Shown in pieces: positions 51,648 to 59,067 of a stretch of 64,000 bases of DNA (its first letter is position 1; each line of letters starts with the position of its first letter). The stretch is taken from positions 1 through 64,000 of the forward strand of contig NZ_JBQCJW010000010.1 of assembly GCF_051967575.1 (NCBI RefSeq), read 5' to 3'. Under the pieces are notes generated by a model. It saw nothing but the letters and a program-made list of their open reading frames with translations, ran no database searches and was not told the DNA's origin. Origin of the DNA: Solibacillus silvestris_B. GTDB taxonomy: Bacteria > Bacillota > Bacilli > Bacillales_A > Planococcaceae. Position numbers and translations under genes: made by a program.

Positions 51648-51678
51648 ATCATACACGTATTAGTCAGTTATGGTCAAA
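51648..51678 (-). promoter_or_regulatory. clpP promoter overlapped by a CtsR box
   Basis: On the minus strand TTGACC, 18 bp, TATGAT. On the plus strand AGTCAGTTATGGTCAAA (51662-51678) fits the CtsR heptad repeat (A/G)GTCAAA-NAN-(A/G)GTCAAA except two bases of the first heptad. It covers the -35, as expected for heat-shock control of clpP. Confidence 0.8.
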
Positions 51679-51699
51679 TATAAACTCTGAATTTTGCAG

Positions 51700-51728
51700 T
51701 TGAAATTGACGGCGTTCATCTGTATAAT
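51700..51728 (+). promoter_or_regulatory. promoter of tRNA-Arg
   Basis: TTGAAA (51700-51705), 17 bp, TATAAT (51723-51728), 29 bp before the tRNA. Confidence 0.75.
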
Positions 51729-51756
51729 GGGAAAAGTTGAACGTATATTATTATAT

Positions 51757-51828
51757 GTCCTCGTGGTGTAATGGATAGCACGTAAGATTCCGGTTCTTAA
51801 AATGGGGGTTCGATTCCCTCCGAGGGCG
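51757..51828 (+). tRNA. tRNA-Arg (anticodon CCG)
   Basis: All parts fold. The acceptor stem is GTCCTCG/CGAGGGC (one T-G pair); the D arm contains TGGTGTAATGGATAGCAC; the anticodon stem TAAGA/TCTTA carries the loop TTCCGGT, so the anticodon is CCG (reads CGG). The T arm is GGGGG TTCGATT CCCTC. CCA is not encoded. A strong promoter precedes it and it is a single tRNA, not part of a cluster. Confidence 0.93.
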
Positions 51829-52265
51829 TCACTTGCTTCATTTCTGAAGTAAATGAAATTTGAATAATTCTTGATCTCTCAGCATTCTGAAATTATTTTG
51901 CATAGAGAGTATCGCCAAAAATTCCATAAAAGATAAAACTGCGCTACACAAATACTACACATTTTTAATTTTATTTTAATGAGTTGAAAATATTCCTTTT
52001 CCACTGGGAAATTTCAAAACTACCCTATAAGTTTCCAATTCCATTATAAATGAAACACACTTCTTATGAAAATTTAAAATTCTTCACTGAAAATCATAGT
52101 TTAGACTTGAAAAAAGTGCAGATAATTAGTACATTATTAAATGTTGTGTCTTATCCGGATAGATAGACGCACTTTTGCATAATGCTTAGCAAAAGTCATT
52201 TAAAATATATTATCATGTCCTTTATTGGGCACCATTTTACTGTTTTAATATACTTTTCTATACCA

Positions 52266-52369
52266 ATTGTAGAAATAGCTTAATAGCTTACTGTCTACAA
52301 TCGAGAATGAAGTTTCGCTAGAATAAAGAGAATCACTGTACCGGTTCTTTTTATTCTATATTCATTCTC
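52266..52369. other. tandem hairpins in a gene-free region
   Basis: ATTGTAGA (52266-52273) pairs with TCTACAAT (52294-52301). Directly after comes a long element: GAGAATGAA (52303-52311) pairs with TTCATTCTC (52361-52369), and inside it TAGAATAAAGAGAA (52319-52332) pairs with TTCTTTTTATTCTA (52345-52358). Together more than 20 bp can pair in the second element. No ORF was recognised here. It could be a small RNA, a decayed mobile element or attenuator structures. Confidence 0.5.
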
Positions 52370-52385
52370 TTTTAAAATAATGACC

Positions 52386-52433
52386 AAAGACTACTTCTAA
52401 GATTCCCGTCGACGAAGTAGTCTTTTTTTTTTA
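52386..52433 (+). terminator. strong orphan terminator
   Basis: AAAGACTACTTC pairs with GAAGTAGTCTTT followed by at least 8 further T. The only gene upstream on this strand is tRNA-Arg 560 bp away, so it suggests an unannotated transcript ending here. Confidence 0.82.
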
Positions 52434-52439
52434 AAAAGG

Positions 52440-52463
52440 GCTATTTTGCATATGCAAAATAGC
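52440..52463. repeat. 24-bp perfect palindrome
   Basis: GCTATTTTGCAT and its exact complement ATGCAAAATAGC are joined without a gap. On the minus strand it is followed by CCCTTTTT, so it may work as a terminator for minus-strand transcription. A 79-aa minus-strand frame ending here has no SD and is not called. Confidence 0.6.
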
Positions 52464-52716
52464 TTTCTTCTATCAACCTAACCTTTCTCCCGCAAAAATA
52501 AACCCGCCTTTTCGCAAATTTTTCTAATAACAAACATACTTTATAGAAAATAGGGAATACAACTGACAGCATGCTCAAGCATATTTTGTGAAGAAAATAT
52601 AATAACAGAATAATAAGATGATGAATAAATATTGAATTATATGAAAGAATCTTATCGAATTTGTTATAAAAATTCATCATAGTGCAATAATAATCATTTT
52701 TTTCAAAATTAAATGT

Positions 52717-52745
52717 TGTATATTAATTGTGAACTTAATATAATT
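52717..52745 (+). promoter_or_regulatory. promoter of the amino-acid ABC transporter operon
   Basis: TTGTAT (52717-52722), 17 bp, TATAAT (52740-52745), 49 bp before the first binding-protein gene. The same hexamers and spacing recur before the second binding-protein gene. Confidence 0.7.
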
Positions 52746-52793
52746 GAACATGTTATTATCAAAAAAATTTAAACATCCAGGAGGATATTCATA

Positions 52794-53570
52794 ATGAGCA
52801 CGAGAAAATTATTTAAATGGGCAGCTCCTTTAGCGGCAGCGTCGATGATTTTAGCGGCATGTGGAGCAGATGAAAATACAGCAGGAGACAAAGAGTATAC
52901 GAAAGTCGTAGCAGGAACAGAAGCAACCTATGCGCCTTTCGAGTATTTGGATGATAAAGGAAGCGTTGTCGGATTGGATGCCGATATTTTAACGGCAATC
53001 GGTGAAGAAATGGGCATCGAAACAGAAATAAAAAATGTTGGCTGGGACTCGATGATGAGCCAAGTAACAACAGGCGAAATCGATATGGGTGCAGCTGCGA
53101 TCACGATTACAGATGATCGTAAACAAACATATGATTTCACGGATCCATATTATGAAGCGACATTATTAATTGTGACGAAGGAAGATTCGGCGATCGCTTC
53201 AATGGAAGATATTAAAGATGAAAAAATTGCGGTTCAAATTAATACGACAGGCCATCTTGCGGCACAGGATTTGCAAGGGAAGGCAAGCTCGAATATTTTG
53301 GCCTACGAAAACTTCTCTGTGGCGCTTACTGAAGTGTTAACGGGATCAGCAGAAGCAGCAATCGGTGATAATGCAGTAATTTTAGAATACTTAAAGAATA
53401 ATCCGGATTCAGGCTTAAAAGCAGTTGAGGATGATTCATTCGAAACAGATTACTTCGGCTTTATGGTGAAAAAAGGCAATACCGAGCTATTGAATATTTT
53501 AAATGAAGGTCTTCAAAAAATTAAAGACAATGGCAAGCTAGCTGAAATTACAGGCACAGAAATCGAATAA
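52794..53570 (+). CDS. polar amino-acid ABC transporter, substrate-binding lipoprotein 1
   Basis: A 258-aa PBPb-type lipoprotein. The signal peptide ends MILAACG (lipid Cys). AGTEATYAPFEYLDDKGSVVGLDADI (start of lobe 1), TDPYYEATLLIV and AIGDNAVILEYLKN are typical of GlnH/ArtP-like receptors. ATG start after CAGGAGG. It heads an operon with a permease and an ATPase. A second, closely similar receptor gene lies behind the ATPase. The ligand (Gln, Arg, His or cystine class) cannot be fixed from sequence alone. Confidence 0.92.
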   Translation: MSTRKLFKWAAPLAAASMILAACGADENTAGDKEYTKVVAGTEATYAPFEYLDDKGSVVGLDADILTAIGEEMGIETEIKNVGWDSMMSQVTTGEIDMGAAAITITDDRKQTYDFTDPYYEATLLIVTKEDSAIASMEDIKDEKIAVQINTTGHLAAQDLQGKASSNILAYENFSVALTEVLTGSAEAAIGDNAVILEYLKNNPDSGLKAVEDDSFETDYFGFMVKKGNTELLNILNEGLQKIKDNGKLAEITGTEIE

Positions 53571-53599
53571 GCGACAATGAAGTTATTGGAGGGTTTCAG

Positions 53600-54301
53600 A
53601 TGGATTTTTTTGATTTTTTCCGTTGGGATATAATCTGGAACTACCGTGAACTATATGCAAAGGGTCTTTGGGCGACAATTGTTTTAACGGCATGTGGTTA
53701 TATTGGTGGTGTCATATTCGGTCTACTTTTAGGATTAGGCCAAGTTTCAACAAAAAAATGGATTTATTGGCCGGCTAAAATATATGTAGACGTATTCCGT
53801 GGTACGCCAATGCTAGTGCAATTACTATTAATTCACTTAGCTGTTATTCCGACAATTTTTGGCTCATCGCTCGGTTGGTGGGTATCTGGTATCGTCGGCC
53901 TGATTTTAAATAGTGCGGCATACAACGCGGAAATTTTCCGTGCAGGGATTCAATCTATTGACAAAGGGCAGATGGAAGCGGCAAGGTCATTAGGTTTAAC
54001 ACATAGCCAGGCAATGCGTAAAGTTATACTACCGCAAGCATTCCGCCGCATGATTCCTCCTTTAGGGAATGAATTCATCGCATTATTGAAAGATTCTTCA
54101 CTTGTAACGGTAATCGCCGGGGCAGAGATTTTATACGTAAGTAAAGTAGTTGCCGGAACGTATCAGCGTTTTTGGGAGCCATACTTATTTGCAGCATTCC
54201 TATATCTTGTATTAACGTATGCTGTAACGAAGCTTATTGCATTTATCGAAAAACGAGTTGATATTAATTACAACCCACGTAAGAAAAAGGAGCGCGCATA
54301 A
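53600..54301 (+). CDS. polar amino-acid ABC transporter permease
   Basis: A 233-aa HisM/GlnP-type membrane subunit with about five helices. The EAA loop EAARSLGLTHSQAMRKVILPQAFRRMIPPLGNEFIALLKDSSLV (about 131-174) is the ATPase-docking site and is diagnostic. FRGTPMLVQLLLIHLAVIPTIFG is also conserved. ATG start after TTGGAGGG, 30 bp behind the receptor gene. The stop and the ATPase start are adjacent. It probably works as a homodimer because no second permease gene is present. Confidence 0.93.
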   Translation: MDFFDFFRWDIIWNYRELYAKGLWATIVLTACGYIGGVIFGLLLGLGQVSTKKWIYWPAKIYVDVFRGTPMLVQLLLIHLAVIPTIFGSSLGWWVSGIVGLILNSAAYNAEIFRAGIQSIDKGQMEAARSLGLTHSQAMRKVILPQAFRRMIPPLGNEFIALLKDSSLVTVIAGAEILYVSKVVAGTYQRFWEPYLFAAFLYLVLTYAVTKLIAFIEKRVDINYNPRKKKERA

Positions 54302-55024
54302 ATGATTAAAGTAGAAAACTTACACAAGCATTTTGGCAAGCTCGAAGTGTTAAAAGGAATCGATTATGAAGTACATGAAAAAGAGGTAGTTTGTGTTATC
54401 GGGCCATCCGGTTCCGGGAAGTCAACGTTTCTTCGCTGCATGAACTTGCTGGAGGAAGTAACGGATGGTGCAATCTATATTGAAGGTACTAAAATTAATG
54501 ATCCGAAAACAAATATTAACGAAATCCGTACAGAAGTAGGGATGGTGTTCCAGCAGTTCAACTTATTCCCGCATATGTCGGTCATTGATAATATTACGAT
54601 GGCACCAATGCAAATTCGCCAGCTGAGCAAAGCCGATGCCGAAAAACTGGCATTGGAGCTACTGGATAAGGTCGGTTTGCGTGAAAAGGCATATAACTAC
54701 CCGCAGCAGTTATCAGGCGGTCAGCAGCAGCGTGTCGCGATTGCCCGCGCATTGGCAATGAAGCCGAAAGTGATGCTGTTTGATGAACCGACATCAGCTC
54801 TTGACCCGGAAATGGTAAAAGAGGTTTTGGAAGTAATGAAAAACCTTGCAAAAGAAGGCATGACAATGGTTGTCGTAACACATGAAATGGGCTTCGCACG
54901 AGAAGTCGGCGATCGTGTCCTGTTTATGGATGGCGGCTACATCGTAGAGCAGGGCCACCCGGATGATGTATTCGGCAATCCGCAAAACGAACGTACGAAA
55001 GCATTTTTAGGAAAAGTATTATAG
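54302..55024 (+). CDS. polar amino-acid ABC transporter ATPase (GlnQ/HisP type)
   Basis: A 240-aa ATPase. Walker A is GPSGSGKST (about 34-42), Q-loop VFQQFNLFPHMSV, signature LSGGQQQRVAIARALAMKP, Walker B VMLFDEPTSALDPEMV, switch THEMGFAREV. The length and the LDPEMVKEVLEVM stretch are those of the PAAT family. ATG start immediately after the permease stop, with an AAGGAGCG SD inside it. A terminator follows, then a separate promoter and the second receptor. Confidence 0.94.
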   Translation: MIKVENLHKHFGKLEVLKGIDYEVHEKEVVCVIGPSGSGKSTFLRCMNLLEEVTDGAIYIEGTKINDPKTNINEIRTEVGMVFQQFNLFPHMSVIDNITMAPMQIRQLSKADAEKLALELLDKVGLREKAYNYPQQLSGGQQQRVAIARALAMKPKVMLFDEPTSALDPEMVKEVLEVMKNLAKEGMTMVVVTHEMGFAREVGDRVLFMDGGYIVEQGHPDDVFGNPQNERTKAFLGKVL

Positions 55025-55035
55025 CAGCAATGAAG

Positions 55036-55082
55036 AAACTATCTTATTATATATGAAAATATAGTGAGATAGTTTTTTTTAT
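55036..55082 (+). terminator. terminator after the ABC ATPase gene
   Basis: AAACTATCT pairs with AGATAGTTT followed by TTTTT. It separates the first three genes from the second receptor gene. Confidence 0.85.
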
Positions 55083-55093
55083 ATTAATAAGTA

Positions 55094-55107
55094 TCGGAAA
55101 ATTCCGA
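55094..55107. promoter_or_regulatory. inverted repeat TCGGAAAATTCCGA
   Basis: Six-bp arms TCGGAA/TTCCGA with a 2-bp centre, 7 bp upstream of the -35 of the second receptor promoter. It differs at one position from the 14-mer in the crh promoter (50435-50448). Regulator unknown. Confidence 0.5.
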
Positions 55108-55114
55108 ATATATA

Positions 55115-55143
55115 TTGTATTAATATTTATAAAGATGTATAAT
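55115..55143 (+). promoter_or_regulatory. promoter of the second receptor gene
   Basis: TTGTAT (55115-55120), 17 bp, TATAAT (55138-55143). It has the same -35, spacing and -10 as the operon promoter at 52717, so the promoter appears duplicated with the gene. Confidence 0.75.
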
Positions 55144-55173
55144 TATTACAAAAATATAAAAGGGGGATTTACA

Positions 55174-55962
55174 TTGTTCAAAACAAATAAAATGCTTGCG
55201 GCGATGCTGCTTATTGCATTATCTGTTGTTTTAGCAGCATGCGGCACTGCGGATGAAAAAACTTCAAGTTCAACAGGGGATAACAAATACGCAAAATTAC
55301 TAGTAGGAACCGAGGCAACTTTTGCGCCATTTGAATCGATGAACGACAAGGGGGAGATTGTCGGCATCGATGTGGATATTATGAAAGCAATCGGTGAGGA
55401 AGTCGGTTCAGAGGTGGAATTCAGAAATGTCGGTTGGGAGCCTGTATTCCAACAAATTACGAATGGGGAATTAAATTTAGGGGCATCAGGAATTACAATT
55501 ACGGATGAGCGTAAACAAACATATGATTTCACGGATCCATACTATGAAGCGACATTAATGATTGTTGTAAAGGAAGATTCGCCAATCACGACATTAGATG
55601 AATTAAAGGATAAAAAACTGTCTGTCCAAATTAACACAACAGGTCATGAGGCAGCGAAAAAGCTGCAAGGAATGTCGAGCTCGAACATTTTAGCTTACGA
55701 AAACCAGCCGATTGCATTCCAGGAAGTAATCAATGGGGCAACAGCGGCAGCAATCGGTGACAATGCGGTTGTATTGGAATACTTGAAAAACAATCCTAAA
55801 TCAGGCTTAAAAGCGATTGAATCAGATCAATTCGAAAAAGAATACTACGGCTTCATGGTGAAAAAGGGCAACACAGAATTGCTGGATCATTTAAATGAAG
55901 GCTTAAAGAAAATCAAGGAAAACGGCAAACTGGAAGAAATTACAGGACAAAAAATCGACTAG
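55174..55962 (+). CDS. polar amino-acid ABC transporter, substrate-binding lipoprotein 2
   Basis: A 262-aa receptor paralogous to the one at 52794. Shared blocks include ITDERKQTYDFTDPYYEATL (ITDDRKQTY.. in copy 1), VQINTTGH, SSNILAYEN, AAIGDNAV and YGFMVKKGNTELL. The lipobox is VVLAACG. TTG start at 55174 after AAGGGGG; the upstream ATG in frame has no SD. It has its own promoter and is separated by a terminator from the transporter, so the receptor can be made in different amounts, or with a second ligand range, for one transporter. Confidence 0.92.
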   Translation: MFKTNKMLAAMLLIALSVVLAACGTADEKTSSSTGDNKYAKLLVGTEATFAPFESMNDKGEIVGIDVDIMKAIGEEVGSEVEFRNVGWEPVFQQITNGELNLGASGITITDERKQTYDFTDPYYEATLMIVVKEDSPITTLDELKDKKLSVQINTTGHEAAKKLQGMSSSNILAYENQPIAFQEVINGATAAAIGDNAVVLEYLKNNPKSGLKAIESDQFEKEYYGFMVKKGNTELLDHLNEGLKKIKENGKLEEITGQKID

Positions 55963-56004
55963 TTTGACTGCACATATTTCGAATGACATAGTATTATAAT
56001 TAAA

Positions 56005-56046
56005 AAAATCTGCCTTGCACAAAAATACAAGGCAGATTTTTTGTTG
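56005..56046. terminator. bidirectional terminator between receptor 2 and the amidase
   Basis: AAAATCTGCCTTG pairs with CAAGGCAGATTTT, with A-run and T-run on both sides, serving the two convergent genes. Confidence 0.92.
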
Positions 56047-56051
56047 TTTGA

Positions 56052-57299
56052 TTAATTAACAGTAGCAGAATTTACAGGTGAAATGGATTTTTCGGCAACT
56101 TTTAATACTGCATTCACGAGCACGTCAGCACCTTTTGAGCATTCTTCGTAGGAAGTGTATTCGTCTTCCCGATGGCTGTAGCCCTTTGCGCTTGGCACGA
56201 AAATCATCGTTGACGGAATAAATCCGGCAATAAATTGTGCGTCATGACCGGCGCCGCTGAACATTTGGTGGCTTGAATATCCTAATTCATCGGTACTTGC
56301 TGCTACCGCATCCACTACTTCCGGTGCGAAATGCACGGTATCCCTTCCCCATAATTTCGTATAGCTAAGCAGGCAATTTTCGATTTCTTTCGGCAGGTCG
56401 AAAATAATTTGTTCCACTTGTCGAATAACTGTAGGGTCTTGGTGGCGGGATTCCAACGAGAAAATCACATTGTTTGGAATGACTGTATGAATATTCGGGT
56501 AAGCATTGATGCGCCCGATTGTATAAACGAGATCATCTGGAAGCTGTTTTAATTTATTTTGTAATACTGAAATAACTTGCATCGCGGCAAACATACTGTC
56601 CTTGCGCATTGAAATAGGGGTAGTGCCCGCATGATTTGATTCACCAGTTAATGTGATGTCATAACAAACCATGCCAAGAACGCCTTCAACTACGCCAATT
56701 TCTTTTTTATAATGTTCCAGCACGGGTCCTTGCTCGATGTGAAGCTCCAAATAGGCATGTGCATCCGTTAGCCGGTTTGCAATTTCACCCTCATAGCCGC
56801 TTTGCTTCAGTGCCTGTTCGAATGTCACGCCCTCCCGATCAGTGGAGGCAAGCATCTTTTCTTTTTCGAATTTCCCCGAAAGAACTCCCGAAGCCATTAA
56901 TGATGGCTCGAATCGCGCGCCTTCTTCATTTGTGAAGTTTACGATTGTTAAAGGATGATTCAGTTCAATATCTTCGTCAATAATCGTTTGCACAGCCTCC
57001 AAAGCTGTTAAAACACCGAGAACGCCATCGAAGCGCCCGCCCTTAATAACTGAATCCAAATGCGAGCCCATCACAATCGGCAAATTATTGGAACTGTTTT
57101 GCAAGGTTGCATACATTGTGCCCATATCATCCGTCGTTACAGCCATTCCAAGCTGTTCACACATTTCCTTCAATTTATTGCGTGCGAGAATATCCTCACG
57201 GGAAAGGCTTAAACGCGTAACACCGCTATTTTCCGTTGCCCCAAATTGGCTGAATAGCTCGATATTTTTTTTCAGTCTTTCACGATTCGTTTTTAACAT
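56052..57299 (-). CDS. M20-family N-carbamoyl-amino acid amidohydrolase (beta-ureidopropionase type)
   Basis: A 415-aa metal-dependent amidase of the hydantoinase/carbamoylase family (PF01546 type). Metal ligands are in GSHLDS (His80, Asp82 region), GGRFDG (Asp91), TNEEGARF (Glu125/126), LHIEQGP and SGAGHDAQ. FEPSLMASGVLSG is also conserved. It splits N-carbamoyl amino acids, allantoate or N-carbamoyl-beta-alanine. Together with the dihydropyrimidinase and omega-aminotransferase nearby, the last substrate is most likely. ATG start with AAAGGAGG SD. It is divergent from the PucR regulator. Confidence 0.9.
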   Translation of the reverse strand: MLKTNRERLKKNIELFSQFGATENSGVTRLSLSREDILARNKLKEMCEQLGMAVTTDDMGTMYATLQNSSNNLPIVMGSHLDSVIKGGRFDGVLGVLTALEAVQTIIDEDIELNHPLTIVNFTNEEGARFEPSLMASGVLSGKFEKEKMLASTDREGVTFEQALKQSGYEGEIANRLTDAHAYLELHIEQGPVLEHYKKEIGVVEGVLGMVCYDITLTGESNHAGTTPISMRKDSMFAAMQVISVLQNKLKQLPDDLVYTIGRINAYPNIHTVIPNNVIFSLESRHQDPTVIRQVEQIIFDLPKEIENCLLSYTKLWGRDTVHFAPEVVDAVAASTDELGYSSHQMFSGAGHDAQFIAGFIPSTMIFVPSAKGYSHREDEYTSYEECSKGADVLVNAVLKVAEKSISPVNSATVN

Positions 57300-57328
57300 T
57301 GCGGGACCTCCTTTAAATGAATAATATA

Positions 57329-57393
57329 TTTACATTAGCACGAACATATAACAAATTTATATATACTTAATGTAAAATGTTACAATAATTGTA
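57329..57393. promoter_or_regulatory. divergent regulatory region, amidase/pucR
   Basis: TTTACATTA (57329-57337) and TAATGTAAA (57368-57376) form a 9-bp inverted repeat with 30 bp between the arms. The 13-bp palindrome TACAATAATTGTA (57381-57393) follows, and its TACAAT can serve as -10 for pucR. The layout suits a regulator serving both genes. It does not match the B. subtilis PucR box closely. Confidence 0.5.
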
Positions 57394-57424
57394 TGGACGA
57401 ATTGTTAATTATAGGAGGCTGCTT

Positions 57425-58966
57425 ATGTTAACTGTCAAAGAAGTTCTAAATCGGAAATACTTTGAATCTGCCAAAGTCGTTGCAGGTCAAACAGGGTTAA
57501 ATCATGCTATAAAATGGATTCATATATTGGAAGTTATCGATGTGAAGCAGCTTATTAAGGGGAATGAGCTCATCCTTACGACGGGGGTAATTTTAAAGGA
57601 CAACGAACAGGGGTTTATGAAATTTGTCCGGCAGCTCAGCGATTTGGATGTAGCCGGGCTGTGCATAGAATTAGGCATGTATATTCAAGCTATTCCGGAT
57701 AGTGTCGTTAAGTTGGCGAATAGCCTGGATTTTCCGCTCATTGTCTTTCAGGAAATAGTACCGTTTGTCGGGATTACACAGGATTTGCATACCGAAATTA
57801 TTCATCAGCAGTACGATATATTAAAACAGCTGGAAGAATACTCGCAAAAAATAAACAACTATGTGTTGAAAGTAAATGACAAAGTGAGAATTTTGCAGTA
57901 TATGCAAAAATATTTAAACGTCGACATTTATTTTGAAGTGAACAAGGGGACAAGCCTCGCGATCCCTAATAAAAAGACAGAAAATTGCAAAAACAAAATC
58001 GATAGCTTAAACAGCAAGCATAAAGCAGCCATTGATATGAATTTATTTGATCAATTGTACGGAACGGTATATATATATTCCGAAAAAAGGGAAATCACCG
58101 AATTGGATATATTGATTTTGGACCGGACAGTTGTTACATTGTCCCAGTTTGTTTTGAGAGATTTATATATTGAGGAAAAGCTTGAAAACGAGAACCGCAA
58201 ATTTTTCGAGAAATGGCTGGACGGTGAGAACAGCGACAACGAGATGCTTTATTTTATAGATGAAATCGACCAGAAATTGAAGCAAAACGGATGGATGGTT
58301 ATGATTCACCAGCTGAGAAGGAAAAATATTAAAAACGATTTAACAAATTATAAAATCAATCTTCGCCAGGCATTGCAAAAAGAAGGTTTTTATACATTCA
58401 TCGTGGAGCAGTCCCAATACTTAATCTTTATATTAAGCGATTTAGCGCAGGAGGCAACATATAAAGAGCGGATGAAGCGCGCGATGAATGAAATCATCAA
58501 TCAATACAGACTGGATACGCTCATCGCTGTCGGCAAATATGTCGGCCATTATAATGAACTGAAAGAAAGCTATCAAACAGCCCATGATTCATTGCAAATC
58601 AGGATGAAAAATATGGAACTTTCCTATTTTTACGATGAATTGGTCCTTTATCATATGGTGAAGGTTTTGCAAAATAACAATAGCCTTATGCAAGCAGCAA
58701 AGGAAAAGATTGAAAAGCTAAGTCGGTATGACAGCAGGCATAATACGAACTTGATTCAAACGTTGGATATATATTTTCAGTGCAATGGATTGAAAAAGGA
58801 AACGGCCGAGAAATTATTTATTGTTCGTCAAACGCTTTATCATCGCCTTGAAAAAGTTGAGCAAATCATCGGCAATGATTTTATGAATTATGAAAACCGA
58901 TTATGTTTGGAAATCATGTTATTAATGACAAAGCATAAATATTATGAGGAGCAAAAATTACCTTAA
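57425..58966 (+). CDS. PucR-family transcriptional regulator
   Basis: A 513-aa regulator. The N-terminal PucR domain (about 1-125) has TVKEVLNRKYFESAKVVAGQTGLNHAIKWIHILEV and GNELILTTGVILKDN. A GGDEF-like middle region follows (about 280-400). The C-terminal HTH_30 (about 455-510) has LIQTLDIYFQCNGLKKETAEKLFIVRQTLYHRLEKVEQIIG. The frame is open from 57389, but ATG 57425 follows AGGAGG. Such proteins activate purine or other nitrogen-source catabolism. Here it lies inside the pyrimidine-type cluster and is probably its activator. Confidence 0.9.
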   Translation: MLTVKEVLNRKYFESAKVVAGQTGLNHAIKWIHILEVIDVKQLIKGNELILTTGVILKDNEQGFMKFVRQLSDLDVAGLCIELGMYIQAIPDSVVKLANSLDFPLIVFQEIVPFVGITQDLHTEIIHQQYDILKQLEEYSQKINNYVLKVNDKVRILQYMQKYLNVDIYFEVNKGTSLAIPNKKTENCKNKIDSLNSKHKAAIDMNLFDQLYGTVYIYSEKREITELDILILDRTVVTLSQFVLRDLYIEEKLENENRKFFEKWLDGENSDNEMLYFIDEIDQKLKQNGWMVMIHQLRRKNIKNDLTNYKINLRQALQKEGFYTFIVEQSQYLIFILSDLAQEATYKERMKRAMNEIINQYRLDTLIAVGKYVGHYNELKESYQTAHDSLQIRMKNMELSYFYDELVLYHMVKVLQNNNSLMQAAKEKIEKLSRYDSRHNTNLIQTLDIYFQCNGLKKETAEKLFIVRQTLYHRLEKVEQIIGNDFMNYENRLCLEIMLLMTKHKYYEEQKLP

Positions 58967-58977
58967 TGTGAAATGCA

Positions 58978-59007
58978 TGCAAAAAATGATTTTACACAAT
59001 GTATAAT
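58978..59007 (+). promoter_or_regulatory. candidate promoter of the aminotransferase operon
   Basis: TATAAT (59002-59007) is perfect; a poor -35 (TGCAAA, 58978-58983) lies 18 bp upstream. A weak -35 would fit an activator-dependent promoter. Confidence 0.4.
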
Positions 59008-59067
59008 GCCCTAACAAGTCTCATAAGCGAAAATAGAGGTAAGTTAAGAAACCAAGGAGGGAAATAT

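Noticed and set aside
52441..52680. 79-aa minus-strand frame (MMNFYNKFDKIL start)
   Set aside because: No SD, composition typical of AT-rich noise, and its stop lies inside the 24-bp palindrome.
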